From contig MNCI01002341.1 in assembly GCA_015680685.1 (NCBI GenBank), forward strand, positions 1-64,000: a stretch of DNA of 64,000 bases. Direction: 5' to 3'. A model generated the notes under the pieces. That model saw nothing but the letters and a program-made list of their open reading frames with translations. It was not told the origin of the DNA and ran no database searches. The number at the start of each line of letters is the position of its first letter. Within the stretch, counting starts at the first letter, position 1. Position numbers and translations under genes: made by a program. This stretch comes from Gnetum montanum. Taxonomy: Eukaryota; Streptophyta; Gnetopsida; Gnetales; Gnetaceae. This document shows, piece after piece, positions 53,720 to 64,000 of the stretch.

Positions 53720-56041
53720 CATGGTCCCAAGTGCTGGAGGTTCCTAAGGCTCTAAAGGACCTCCTCCAACTTTTGATGCACACAGTTGTTGAAGAAATGG
53801 TTGTGGTTGCTCAACTATAGTTCCAACTGCTGGTAGAAGATGGAAAGCATCTAGCAATGCTTTCATTTTCTCCTCCTTACACCTAGGATCATACATAGTC
53901 TACGTAGCATCATCAATGTGCACTGATATGAGGACATTTCAAGGACAGGGCATTACATGGAACATCTCTTTGACATTAACAAACGAAGCAACAAATTTTT
54001 TGTGTTTAATGTTGAATGCTCTGAGTCCATTTTGCAACTCCTAGTATTCCTTCATTCTTTTTTCCAAGTTCTCTACTATTGATCTTTGATTAGTTAACTT
54101 TGCATTGAGAACCTAGAGTTCTGCATTTGCTATTTCAAGCTTTTGCTTGGTCTCTTTATGGTGCTTGAGCTCTACCTTATACAAAAGGTATGAGTTGGCC
54201 ATTTGTTTCTTCAACTTTGACCTTAGCCTTCCTACAATCAGCATTGTTAGGTTTTAATAACAGAGGCTAGCAAGCTTCCTGTACTTCATCATCTCCTCAA
54301 TCTACAACTCCTTGAGGTAGATTTTAGCTTTGTTGTATTTATTTAGTCCATCAAAGATGGGATGCCAAACATCACCTCCTTACTGGAGCTACTAAAGAAC
54401 CTCATTTACCTTTGCCTTTGCTCCTTGGATGTGTTTCTCATTGATTTCCTTCTACAAGCCAACTTGGTCCTTGTAATGGTTCTTAACTCTTTCGAATTTG
54501 AGGAGCTCATTTTTCCAAATGAAGATTTCAATGTAGACTTCTGCCAAAGGGCATGCACCTTCTCCAATGGAAGATTATAATTTTTGAAGGCCAACATCCT
54601 TAATTGAGTGTTTACCATGGCATGCTACTCCTATTGTTATTGGATGAACTCAACCATCTGATATTTCTACATTTTAATATTTCATAGACAATGGTTTTTC
54701 TGGGTCAGTCTTACATTTTCCTAGCGAATGTTTGATAAGTCCTTTTGAATGTTATACATAGTCGCATCTACTAAGGACTGATTGAAGATTTTTGATTCCT
54801 TTGCATACTCAACCTCTTGAAGTTTTTCCTAAAGCTATTGAAAAGCTCCATCACTTGAGACTACTTAGCTAAGTATAGTGGGATTGGTGAGGATTGGTGC
54901 CAAACCCTCCATCCTATTGATGGATTGTGCAACCACATTGAGATGGCTCAATGCTGGTTTGTAGATAGAGGGTTCACCATCACTCAGTCTTGCCTACTAC
55001 TACTGGTGAAGTTGCTCACAGAGTTCATGCATGTGCTTAAGAGTAATGCAGGACTTTGATGTTGATTGCTCATGAGTGGGTGGTGGTGGAAATTGCTCTT
55101 GTTTGATCACCTTAGTAGGCACTTTGTCTTTTATCATTTTCACCCCAAGAGGTAGAAGGCATCATTAGAATAAAAGGCTATTCCTCCCCTTTTGCATAAT
55201 TTTCTAATGAGACTTGGGAAGGGAAGTGCCTTCCTCCCTTATTAATTCTCTTTAAAATGCCTCTCCATCTCAAGATAGTTTAGCTGAGAGAGGTTAACTG
55301 AAATTTTTTCACTTAGAGCAGTGCATGCATAGGTAGAGAAGGTTTTTATCTTATTGGGCCTCACCATTAGATTGAGGTGTTAGGTGTCCATCTTAAAGTA
55401 TGCATGCTCTGTCATTGTGAGTACACCAAATTCCTTATGGTCAACACCGTAGCACTACTGGATCCACTATTTCTTAACCTCTAGGTCCACCTACATTGAA
55501 ATCTCTACCAAGGTTGCCCTAGTTTTCGATAACCCAAGGGCCTCAAAAATGACCTTTACCAAGTAGGACACAAAAATATCCTTTATTTTCACAATGGCAT
55601 TACCTTGCTTGTTATTTAAAAAGAGGTAGGTTTCTCTTATGTACCATTCTCTGTTGGAAGTATGAATGGGACACATGGGGGAAGTCTAGAGTTAAATCTT
55701 AACATCTTATGGGTAAAGTTCAAGAAAGATCAAAATTTTAGTTTAAGAAGAACTATTTTTTGAATCTCCTAGGACCTGATTTACCTCAAGAAAGCCTCTG
55801 TTAAAGTGACCTCAAGGTTTGGTCTAGGTCCAAGTGTCTCATCTCAATGGGAATGCTCCATTTTAGCTTCTAAAATCTAATGAATAGATTCCACTTCAGG
55901 GTTCTCTTGAAGAGGCCCCATTGCATGCATCTTAGCTACCTACTCCTAGGGTTGCTTTTGTTGTCCCCTTCCAATTCTAGATCACTTATCCATTGGTTGG
56001 GTTAGTCCTCGTTCCTTTGGGTTCATTGGTCTTGGTGCCAT
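53720..56041 (-). pseudogene. ORF3 (coiled-coil protein of unknown function), copy E
   Basis: Starts MAPRPMNPKERGLTQPM at 56041, directly after TTGTGATTATAG, an intron-acceptor-like sequence. The N-terminal third has EVTLTEAFLR and YLVKVIFEALGLSKTRATLV. The middle and C-terminal parts are coiled-coil-like. About 770 codons in ancestral length, with stops mostly TAG. Shared by three copies here and by no known family I can name. Position between pol and the LTR suggests expression from a spliced or separately initiated RNA. Confidence 0.6.
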
Positions 56042-56043
56042 CT

Positions 56044-56705
56044 ATAATCACAACATGATGGAGTAACATTTGGTCTGTAACTTTATAACATTTGGGTACC
56101 TTATCTCTTAGCTTAGTTACACTTCGCTAAGTTGTGATCATGGTGGATTAATCATTTTAATATTATTATATTATTATTTTCTTTCAATGTCTACTAGAGC
56201 TTGTTGTTAATTTTTATGCTCATAAATTAGTAATTTTAGTGTTATTTTATTGGTTAAACCTTGTGGGAGTTAGAAAATTTCTGAAAAGTTTTTTATCTTG
56301 TCTATCAGATTCACTTCCTAGACCCAGTGTACCTAGAGAGCCAAAGTATATAGAATTTAATGAGATCACTTAGTGAATGCTAATGATTTGTATGGTTGGG
56401 CATAGGGACTACTCATTGCTCATCATTAAAAAGTTTTTATCATAAACCTAAGGTTTGTGGCTCCCACAACATAGAGTTCATCTCTAGTAGCTACAGGAAT
56501 GAAGAATGGGGTGAATTAGATAAGTGGTGTGAAAGTTGTAGGTTTTGGGCTTTGAAAACTGCAATAACTACTTTACCATTTTGAAGCATATGAAAAAAAA
56601 TTTTAAAGTGTTACACTATATTTATAGGTTTTTGTGGCTTCATTGACACGAGCAACTGCCTCGATATGAGCGACTATGTCGATGGGATCCCATCGATGTG
56701 GCCAA
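56044..56705 (-). promoter_or_regulatory. LTR-like promoter segment ahead of ORF3, copy E
   Basis: Read high to low: GGCCACATCGATGGGATCCC (a U3-like palindromic word), CCTATAAATATAGTG (TATA, ~56620), then an A/T-rich zone to the ORF3 acceptor. Same order as 24130-24615. Interrupted by an LTR scrap at 56301-56425. Confidence 0.45.
56301..56425 (+). repeat. Terminal LTR scrap in opposite orientation inside E
   Basis: TCACTTCCTAGACCCAGTGT...ATTGCTCATCA matches the last ~120 bp of E-type LTRs (28575-28699), here on the plus strand although E is minus. Flanked by near-identical AAAAGTTTTTTATC (~56284) and AAAAAGTTTTTATC (~56428). Confidence 0.7.
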
Positions 56706-57984
56706 AAGACAATTTTTGTACTTCAAAAATTAGGCCAAAAACAAAGAGTTTTTACATAAATTTGGAGTCCTTAAAGATCCAGAAAGGCCATCAACATGAA
56801 GAAATGCTTGAAGAGGACTAGATAGTTCACAGAAAGAGAGTTTTTATGAGGAGAATGATTGGAGATACTTAAAAGGGTGTGTCAAACTAGGTGAAACTGA
56901 CGTGGAGCACAAAATATTTGAATGAAAAAATGTCTAAGGATAAGAAACTTAAATAGCCCAACCAAGAGGTATGCAAGTGGGTCCTTCCCATAGTAGGCTC
57001 ATACCTTTAATGCCCTTGCATGCCCTCAAACCAAGGTGTCCATGGATCCCATGGATGATTAATGGTTGTGAAAATTTAAGGACTAAATCCAACAAGTGAA
57101 TACCTAAGAATTTTGACACATCAAACTAAGACATTGAACAAAACATGAAAAACCAGAAATTAGGTGAGTTATTGGAAGCATAGATGAATGAGAGAGAGTG
57201 GAATGGAGTTCTTATCATGGTCACATGAAGTCCCTTATGGATTTGGTGATTAATATAACCTGATAACATCCCTTCTTAGTCTAAATTAAATCCAACCACT
57301 TTCAGTGACTTCGCATTATCACTTCACAATGGGCCCATGTCATCAAGGCACAAGAATATCCCCATAGATCAATCACCATTTCTAAAAGAGAAGAAAAGAG
57401 AAGTAAGAAGTGAGATGGATCTTAGTTAGAGGAGACCTTTAAGCATGGGTAACATGTCTTTCTAGTCCCATAACCAGTGCTTGTAGTCCATTATTTTGTC
57501 TAAGGGATGTTCTTTGTATTTCCATTACTATTTTTTTTTTGGATTTTATATTTTTATATTTTTGGATGGGAACCACACCATGCAAAGGCTTTAACTTCCT
57601 TTTATTGGTTAACAATGAAATGATGAGAAATCCATGAGAACACTCATGCACCTAAGAGGGTAGGCAAGTACAAAAAGCATAAAATCCTATTGAATTCACA
57701 TCCTTGTCTATCCATTAATTGTTCCAAAATTTGGAAACTACCAAGGTCACAAGTTCATTAAAAGTTTCATTAATGAAGGAACCTCATATTTCCAAAACAA
57801 GGACCATCATAGAGTTTGTGGGTGGGTGGATGACATGGACTCACTACCCATTCCATGAAAAAGAAACCATGTCTTAGTTATCAATACCATAATTCAAAGA
57901 TAGATTCTAGACATTAGTAATCAAAATCATTATAGCACAAACCACCATCAACTAACAACTACAGTTGCACTTAGTCCTGGCAAC
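56706..57984 (-). other. Element E 3' tail
   Basis: Collinear with the A and D tails (CAGTGACTTCGCATTATCAC at 57303; GGTCCTTCCCATAGTAGGC at 56983). No known domain. Confidence 0.65.
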
Positions 57985-58140
57985 AATAAAGAAAGAACAA
58001 AAAAAACATAAGAAAAACATTATAAAAACTCAAATAAAATAAAGTAAAATATGAAAGAAATTGTAAAATATTTAAGAAATATAAAAATGTACTATAGATG
58101 GCGTAAAACAAAAAAGTGTAAACCAAAAAAGTATAAAAAC
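57985..58140 (-). repeat. T-rich tract, element E
   Basis: Minus-strand TTTTTTGTTTTACGCC/TTTTTGGTTTACAC repeats after pol. Diverged equivalent of the A, C and D tracts. Confidence 0.65.
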
Positions 58141-58169
58141 TAAGAAGCCACTTTGATTCATCGGCATGG

Positions 58170-59400
58170 ATGCCCATCTTCCCCACAACTAAGTGAGAAG
58201 GAGGAGACCTAAAAAATTGAACATGCCTATCCATTTGTTAAGGTGTTCTAGTCATTGGCTCTTTTAGGCTTGTGGAAAGGTTTTATTTGTTGCATGTTGA
58301 CCAGCAATTTCTTGTTTGGGCTCTTAGGTTTGTATATTAACATGGCCCTAGAAGGAAAGGTTTCATAGATAAGATAAGGCCCCTTCCACAATGTGTAGAA
58401 CTTGGTTCTTTGTGGCACATGTGTGGGATTCTAGTAGAGGACCCTATCTCCTGGTTAAAAATTAACTTTCCTTATTCTAAGGTCATGTCATTGCTTATTG
58501 AATGCCTTATACAACTCATTAGATGATGGGACTACTAATTGGCTCTTTTCTAGCAATTTGAGATTCATCACTCTTTTCTTTCATGCTAGACTTAGGTTAA
58601 GGTCAATTCACAAGTTGTTCAGAGTGTATAGAGCTTAGCTTGAATTGGAACTGTCAAAAAGTTTCCATACACAAGCTCATAAGGAGAGTAGTCAATAGGA
58701 AGTTTCCATGTGGAGTGGCAGGCCCAAAGGACATCATTGAGTTTTGTGCTCTAATCCCTCTTATATTTACTAATTATTCTTGTTAGTCTCTTTGTTATTT
58801 CCCTATTTGTAGCCTTTGCTTGATCATTGGCTTAGGGTGGTAGGGTGTTATTAATTTATGTTCAACCCCCAAGCATTACATGAGTTGTTGAAAGCTAGCA
58901 CTTGTAAAATGAGTACCATTATCAAAAATAAGTGCACATGTCACTCCAAACCTATTTACAACATTTTGTTGTGAAAACCAAGCAATCAGAGAAGATGTGC
59001 AATCGGTGATAGCTGCAGCTTCCACCCAATTCATACAATAGTCAACAACAACTATGATGTATGTCTTTTCACTTGACATGGGTGTGATGCGATCCATGAA
59101 TTTAATGCCCCATATGTCGAAGGGCTCCAATGGTTGGATCCACTACTAAGGTCCCTCCATATGAGCAGTCATTCCATGATCATGTTGGCAGTGTTCACAG
59201 GCATAGATGAATTGGTAAGAATCCCTGAAAAGTGTTGGCTAATAATACCCTACCATGAGGATTTTAATGGCCATGTGTCTCCTAGCATAGTGTCCCCCAC
59301 AAGGGCCCTTGTAAGCATCTTAGCGAACACGTAGTTGATCAACATCAAAAACACACCAATGAACTAGGCCATCAGCGCACACCTTGTAAAGGTGTCCATT
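58170..59400 (-). pseudogene. Element E integrase
   Basis: Zinc finger zone GPCGGHYARRHMAIKIL (~59310) ending in YACEHCQ. Core open at 59130-58876: MEPFDIWGIKFMDRITP (first Asp), VDYCMNWVEAAAI, ALIFDNGTHFTSASF (second Asp kept). The third catalytic Glu region is frameshifted. No chromodomain. Ends near the decayed second PPT-like TTGTGGGGAAGATGGGC. Confidence 0.85.
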
Positions 59401-60710
59401 GATCTTCATGAAGTATTTTTCTTGGAGAAGAAACTATTGTTTCTTCCTGTGGTCCCACTCTTATGATATCTCCTAAGTAAGAAGATAGATGAGAATGTGA
59501 TTGCACCAATTATGTTACTTGGGAATTTGTTCAATTATAGCCTTGGCAAAGAGGACTTCATTAGAAAACTAATATGATAGTAGGCTCTCCTCCTCTTTGT
59601 TGTTCCATCACAACTAAGATAAGTGGTTAGCAACCATGTTCTCAGTCTGGTTTCAATCTACCATTGTAACATCAAATTTCTACAAGATCACTAGCCACCG
59701 TATGACATAGGGATTAGAAACCAAATTGCACTGTGGTCTCTGTGCATGAACACCTTCTACCCAAGAACATAGTGCCTAAATTTCTTCAAGGAGAACACCA
59801 CTACCATCAATTCTTTATCTATTGAAATAAAATTTAGTTATGCACCCACAATGCTTCTACTCATACAATGAATGCAGTAAGGACATTTCTAATTATCCAA
59901 CTATGTGAGCATGGCTCCCAGGACATAATTTGAAGCATCCATCATGATGTGGAAGGGTTTGGACTATTTAGGTCCTTGTAGGATTAGAGCTTCCATGAGC
60001 TGCTACTTGAGATGCTCAAATGCATGCTCACATTCCTTGATCCAGAAAAATGGAGCATCCTTCTTTCTCAGCTTGAATAACTATTTAGCAATCTTAGAGA
60101 AATTCTTAATGAATCATCAATAGTAACCAATGTGTCCAAGGAATGACCTCACATCCTTAATTATTTCTAGCTATTTGATAATTCCTTGGATGATCCTTAT
60201 TTTTTCAAGGTCCACCTTGATCCCTTTCTTTGAAATTATAGAATAATACCTTCCTAGACCATCAGGTGGCTTTTCTATTAGTTGAGCCTAAGGTTTATCT
60301 CTACACACATTTTCAGGACTTGCTCAAGATGGTCTAGGACTTGCTTAAATGTAGCCCTGTAACTAGAGAAGTCATCCATGAAGACTTCCACCCCGCTACC
60401 AATTTTTTTTTGAAGATGCTCAAGACAAGGTGTTGGAATGTAGCATTTGCATTACACAAGCCAAATAACATCTTTCTATATGCAAAATTTCCCTAGGGAC
60501 TTGTGAATGTTGTTTTTTCCTAATCCTTAGGTGCAATATGAATTTGGTTATAGCAACTATAACCATCCAGAAAGCTGTAGTAGCAATGCTTAGAAATGGT
60601 GTTCAACACTTGGTCTTCAAATGGCAACAGAAAGTGATATTTGTAAGTTTCCATGTCCAATAGCTTGAAATTGATATAGACCTTCCACTTGGATAGTAGG
60701 GTTTCTATTG
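59400..60710 (-). pseudogene. Element E reverse transcriptase and RNase H
   Basis: RT: NTISKHCYYSFLDGYSCYN (~60600), KTTFTSP.GNFAYRKMLFGL, then FMDDFS (FMDD at 60382-60371), the usual Gypsy form of YXDD. RNase H: MDASNYVLGAML (~59940), ISIDKELMVVVFSLKKFRHY and MHRDHSAI. N-terminal RT and all of protease are missing. Frameshifts and TAG stops throughout. Confidence 0.87.
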
Positions 60711-62570
60711 ATGGAATTGCTTGTAGTTGCCTTGAGAATAAGAAAACATCTTGGGTGCTTGCCTTCTTGCCAATCTAGAATTCAAAGCATACACCATAGA
60801 CTCTTGAAAAGGTGACATAATGAGGCAACATTCCTTAGGATGCTCATAGTGGCAGATGTCACACCCACCATCATCATTTGTTTTATACTCTGTAACCTCT
60901 TCAACAATAGTAGCTTTTCCCTTACTCCTTTGGTGGGCATGTTTAGCTTCTTTCACTCTCCTTCAGTCACGACTACTACCTTGCTCTTTGGATTCTTCTA
61001 TAATTCTAAGAGCTAGCTGGAATATTTCATCCAAAGAATCCCACATTTTATCTACCTTGGCTAATATTTCAAAAACATATATTTGGATCAGTAAGGTTTT
61101 AAGTTGCACCACTTCATCAAGTGGTGCCTCCTCCTTGTTGTCATAGAGTTCGACTCCCCTTTATCAGATAGAAGGATCCTAGTTGAACTCCTCTACAATT
61201 ATCTTTTCCATAACTCACCTTCTTCTTTGGCCACCTACTTAATCAACCTTTAGATCTAATGAACTCTAAGTTCTCAAAGTCTCCCTTGGTCATAAACCCC
61301 AAGAGTTCTCTTCATTTCTATTCAGAGCTGATAAGTAATATGGCGAAGCTACTTCCTTTGAGAAAAGACATAGCCTAGGCACCTATGTAAGCAAGAGTAA
61401 TATCTATCCATGGCCACACCTAAGGATTCATGTGTTCCTTATCTCCACCCTTGGATCTACTTCCTGATATTGGACACTCGGGAGTATGTCTGATACTTGC
61501 CATTGAAGAGCTCAAGCATGTATTCCATCATTTCATTGATTCCAGTTCTAAGGACTGGTACCACCTTTCAACCTCATTAATGAATGTCCTTGGTAATATC
61601 TTTAATTTTTTCCATTCATTTTTAATTTTTTATAAGACATAGGCATTGTGAAAGGATTGAAGGTGATTTTGTGTATTTGAGTTATATCCCCCTTTGAACT
61701 TGGGGATATTATTCACATCTAACCATTTGATTCTTCTATCTTTCACATGCCTTGTTGGGATTCTCATGGCCTCCATAATATCTAACATGTTCAATGTTGC
61801 AAGAAAATTCTCATCATAGTCATAGCCTCTATGATGACCATGATGCCTATGATGTCCTCTATTGTCCTTTCTTTCGTGATGGAATCCCTCCCTTAGTTGC
61901 CCACACCAATGGTCTCTACTAGTCTAGTGGGACATATGATCATATCTATCCTGCTGATCACATCCATCATGGCCACCTTCTCTACTGCTTTAGTTAGAGC
62001 TAGCAGAGTTAGAAGATGAGGATTTCAAAGGTGAAGAGGGTGGATAGCCAACACCAACATAGTGTCTACTACCCCCTCTTCCTTGGTCATGACCATGATC
62101 ATCATGCTTATCATCATCGTGGTGCTTATCCTAGTTCCTACCTTGAATTCCACCTTTGGATCTCCCATGGTCTTTCTACTTGTTCTTACCTAAACTAGGA
62201 TTTTTTATTATGGACTATAAGTTTTGGTTAATGGCCCCCTCATCAAAGACAAGGGAAGGAGATGTAGTGAATTGGGAACCCCCAAAAAAGGAATCCTTTT
62301 CTTCTTTCTGGCCCAATTGGAACAAGGGGTTTCTGAACCATTTCCCCTTCAATACTTCGTAACATGCCTCCTATTATTGATCTTTCTTTCATTCTGCCTT
62401 AATGAAATGATAATCCTAATAGTCATGGTCCTACAAAACATATTCAACATTAAGCCCCTAGATTCCCAATATCATGAGAGTTTGGAGCAACATCGTAGGA
62501 ATCGATCAATCAGGCAACAACACAATGTTGCCCTCCATGTTCCTCCACTCCAGCTATTCATCTTAATGTA
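60710..62570 (-). pseudogene. Element E gag with zinc knuckle
   Basis: N-terminal DKYVPTFTFIL and EGNIVLLPDRSIPTMLL (~62570-62510). Core with EWKKLKILPRTFINEVERWY (~61610), frameshifted near 61530. Zinc knuckle CDICHYEHPKECC (~60870-60830) in an 83-codon open stretch ending QGNYKQFHQ at 60708. Deletion of protease follows immediately. Confidence 0.85.
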
Positions 62571-62841
62571 GGATGAAGGTGAATGTTGGTACATACTTAT
62601 CGAGATGAGTATATACCACTCAACATTATTGTGGTGGTTTTGGACCTTCATGCCTTGGATTAGAACTGTGCTCAAAAAATGATGGAGATTCAACCCTATG
62701 AAAAGAAGACATATTAGTTGGAAAGAAAAATAGTGTTCCTTTACTATTATTATTATTTTTAATGATTGTGAATTTAAGGTTCATTACAAAATCATTGAAT
62801 AATTTCACTAACTTCTAGATAGCACACGTAGCTAACTAAAG

Positions 62842-62860
62842 TCCCTAGCAATGGTACCAA
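62842..62860 (-). other. Primer binding site of element E
   Basis: Minus strand TTGGTACCATTGCTAGGGA next to the LTR end. Confidence 0.7.
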
Positions 62861-63762
62861 TGATGAGTAGTGAGCAATCCCTATGACCAATCATATGAAT
62901 CACTAGTGTTCACTAAATGATTTAGTAAAATTCTATAGACTTTAGTTCTCTAAGTATACTAGGTTTAGAAAGTAAATCTAACAGACATGATCGTTGTCAT
63001 CTTAGTTTCACTTGTGAAGTGGAATTGTATGTTAAGTGTAGCTGAGGCATATGATTCTTATTATTTTATATTTATTGTTTAAATTGCCTAAGTGCCAAAA
63101 AATAAAGTAATTAAATATTTTATTAATCTAATAACTAACTAATATCTTAACTAAACCTAACATAAGCATTCATATCCACTTTCTGTACACATCCTAAACA
63201 CGTTGCAATGCTACTGCGTTATCAAGCGTTAGTCACTACTAGGATTACCAAGTGTTAATGTATGCTCAAAGTAGTTGTATTTATGTGCTTTAATTAATCA
63301 CTAATTAATTAATTAATTTTATGCATTAAATTAAATTACTCAAATAATAAGTGCATTTAAAGTAAACATTAAGTTAATTCTGAATGCTGCAAGGTTTGTG
63401 AAAAAACCTCATCTTTATTACAATTACATTGAGGTGCTTAGGTACATCAGTGTTCAAATAAAGATCCATACACTTCTCACTTCTACTACAGGCACTTAGA
63501 AAATATTCTAATTATCGAATGAACAAAATTCAAGAGCTTTGTTAGGATACTAACTATGGAATGACATAAATGTAGTTGGTGAGCATGTGTTTATAGGCAA
63601 AGATAGACACTATGTCAATAGGATCATGTCAGTGCATCAAACCACATGTCGACGAGATCGTGTCGACATGACTACGTCAACTAGATTGTGTTGATGACAT
63701 CCTATCAACAAGATCATGTCAATAGCATCCTGTCGATATAACCCAAGGAAGATGCTTCATCA
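62861..63762 (-). repeat. 5' LTR of element E (902 bp)
   Basis: TGATGAGTAGTGAGCAATCC...GATGCTTCATCA. On the minus strand, U3 is ~165 bp with repeated GTCGAYGRGATC-type words (63640-63740), then TATAAACACATG (~63597). Confidence 0.9.
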
Positions 63763-64000
63763 AAGATTTTTCTTATTCTAGCAAAAATTCATATTTTATA
63801 AAGAATTTGTTCCAAATCAATAAAAAATGCTATTATTATTAAACTAGTTATCAACATTAGTCCTTAAATTCAATTTAACCACATTTTCATTACTCATCAT
63901 CATCATGAACATTATGAAAATTCTAATTTCATGTTAAGATCTACATTTTAATGTATGAGAATTTCATCATATTGAAGATCAAAAGTTATCACTATTTTTA
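63763..64000. other. Target-site duplication AAGAT and right flank of E
   Basis: AAGAT (63763-63767) repeats 38281-38285. The rest is AT-rich flank with no feature seen. It should be continuous with DNA at 38280 downward in the pre-insertion locus. Confidence 0.75.

Larger units (their letters stand above)
38286..63762 (-). mobile_element. Gypsy element E (outer), interrupted by C and D
   Basis: Minus-strand element: 5' LTR 63762-62861, PBS, leader, gag (62570-60710), RT with FMDD, RNase H, integrase (to ~58175), T-rich tract, tail, promoter-like segment, ORF3 (56041-~53720), PPT, and 3' LTR 53466-52775 plus 38455-38286, split by element C. Protease and the start of RT are deleted: gag ends at QGNYKQFHQ and joins RT at ~60710. 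Without C and D the element is ~11.2 kb. Perfect TSD AAGAT. All coding domains carry stops. Athila/Tat-like order with an extra 3' ORF. Confidence 0.88.

Noticed and set aside
53720-56041. ORF3 as a retroviral-type envelope
   Set aside because: Position fits, but no signal peptide, transmembrane helix or cleavage-like site is visible in any of the three copies.

Overview
This is plant nuclear DNA, AT-rich and dominated by old, broken retroelements. The evidence is a chlorophyllase gene and a PLAT/LH2 exon with plant splice sites, Gypsy and Copia retrotransposons with TG...CA LTRs, tRNA-derived SINEs, and an endogenous caulimovirid (plant pararetrovirus). The species cannot be named. A large repeat-rich seed-plant genome, possibly a gymnosperm, fits best. 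No CRISPR, operon or other prokaryotic feature is present.

Layout. 1-2443 (minus): three-exon chlorophyllase, running off the left edge, with one frame break in exon 1. 2.5-6.5 kb: intergenic DNA with a 71-bp tandem repeat and three copies of a ~110-bp dispersed repeat. 6472-6689: a PLAT/LH2 exon. ~7.0-9.2 kb (plus): truncated Copia element. ~9.2-14.56 kb (plus): endogenous caulimovirid cut by a solo LTR with perfect target duplication (GTAGT). 14.56-22.57 kb: an old minus-strand LTR split by Gypsy element A (15120-22449), which encodes gag and protease only and contains a 614-N assembly gap. 22.6-24.1 kb: unassigned DNA with SINEs. 24.1-42.0 kb: a very large, ancient inverted duplication around a 1.3-kb spacer. 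Each arm holds a multi-exon DEAD-box helicase (DDX56/plant RH16-like) pseudogene, and the outer parts hold mirrored copies of nested retroelements. 38286-63762: a three-level nest with matching target duplications at every level. Element E (minus, TSD AAGAT) contains element C (minus, TSD TGTAT) in its 3' LTR, and C contains element D (plus, TSD GTATA) in its 5' LTR.

The Gypsy family. A, C, D, E and the solo LTR share LTR ends TGATGAG...CTCATCA, a very short U3 (~100-160 bp) with palindrome or short-repeat arrays before a TATAAATA box, a PBS of the type TTGGCATCATTGCCGAGG, a PPT GTCATGGGGGTA, and no chromodomain. This is Athila/Tat-like. A and D carry gag-protease fused to the last codons of pol. 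C and E keep RT and/or integrase but lack protease. C, E and the mirrored copy C' also carry a third, unrecognised coiled-coil ORF between pol and the 3' LTR, behind a conserved splice-acceptor-like site. A T-rich ...TTGTTTTACA... tract and a second PPT-like motif follow the pol stop in all four elements.

Nothing in the window is a clean, fully intact gene. The chlorophyllase is closest. Element A is the best preserved retroelement, with a 414-codon open frame.
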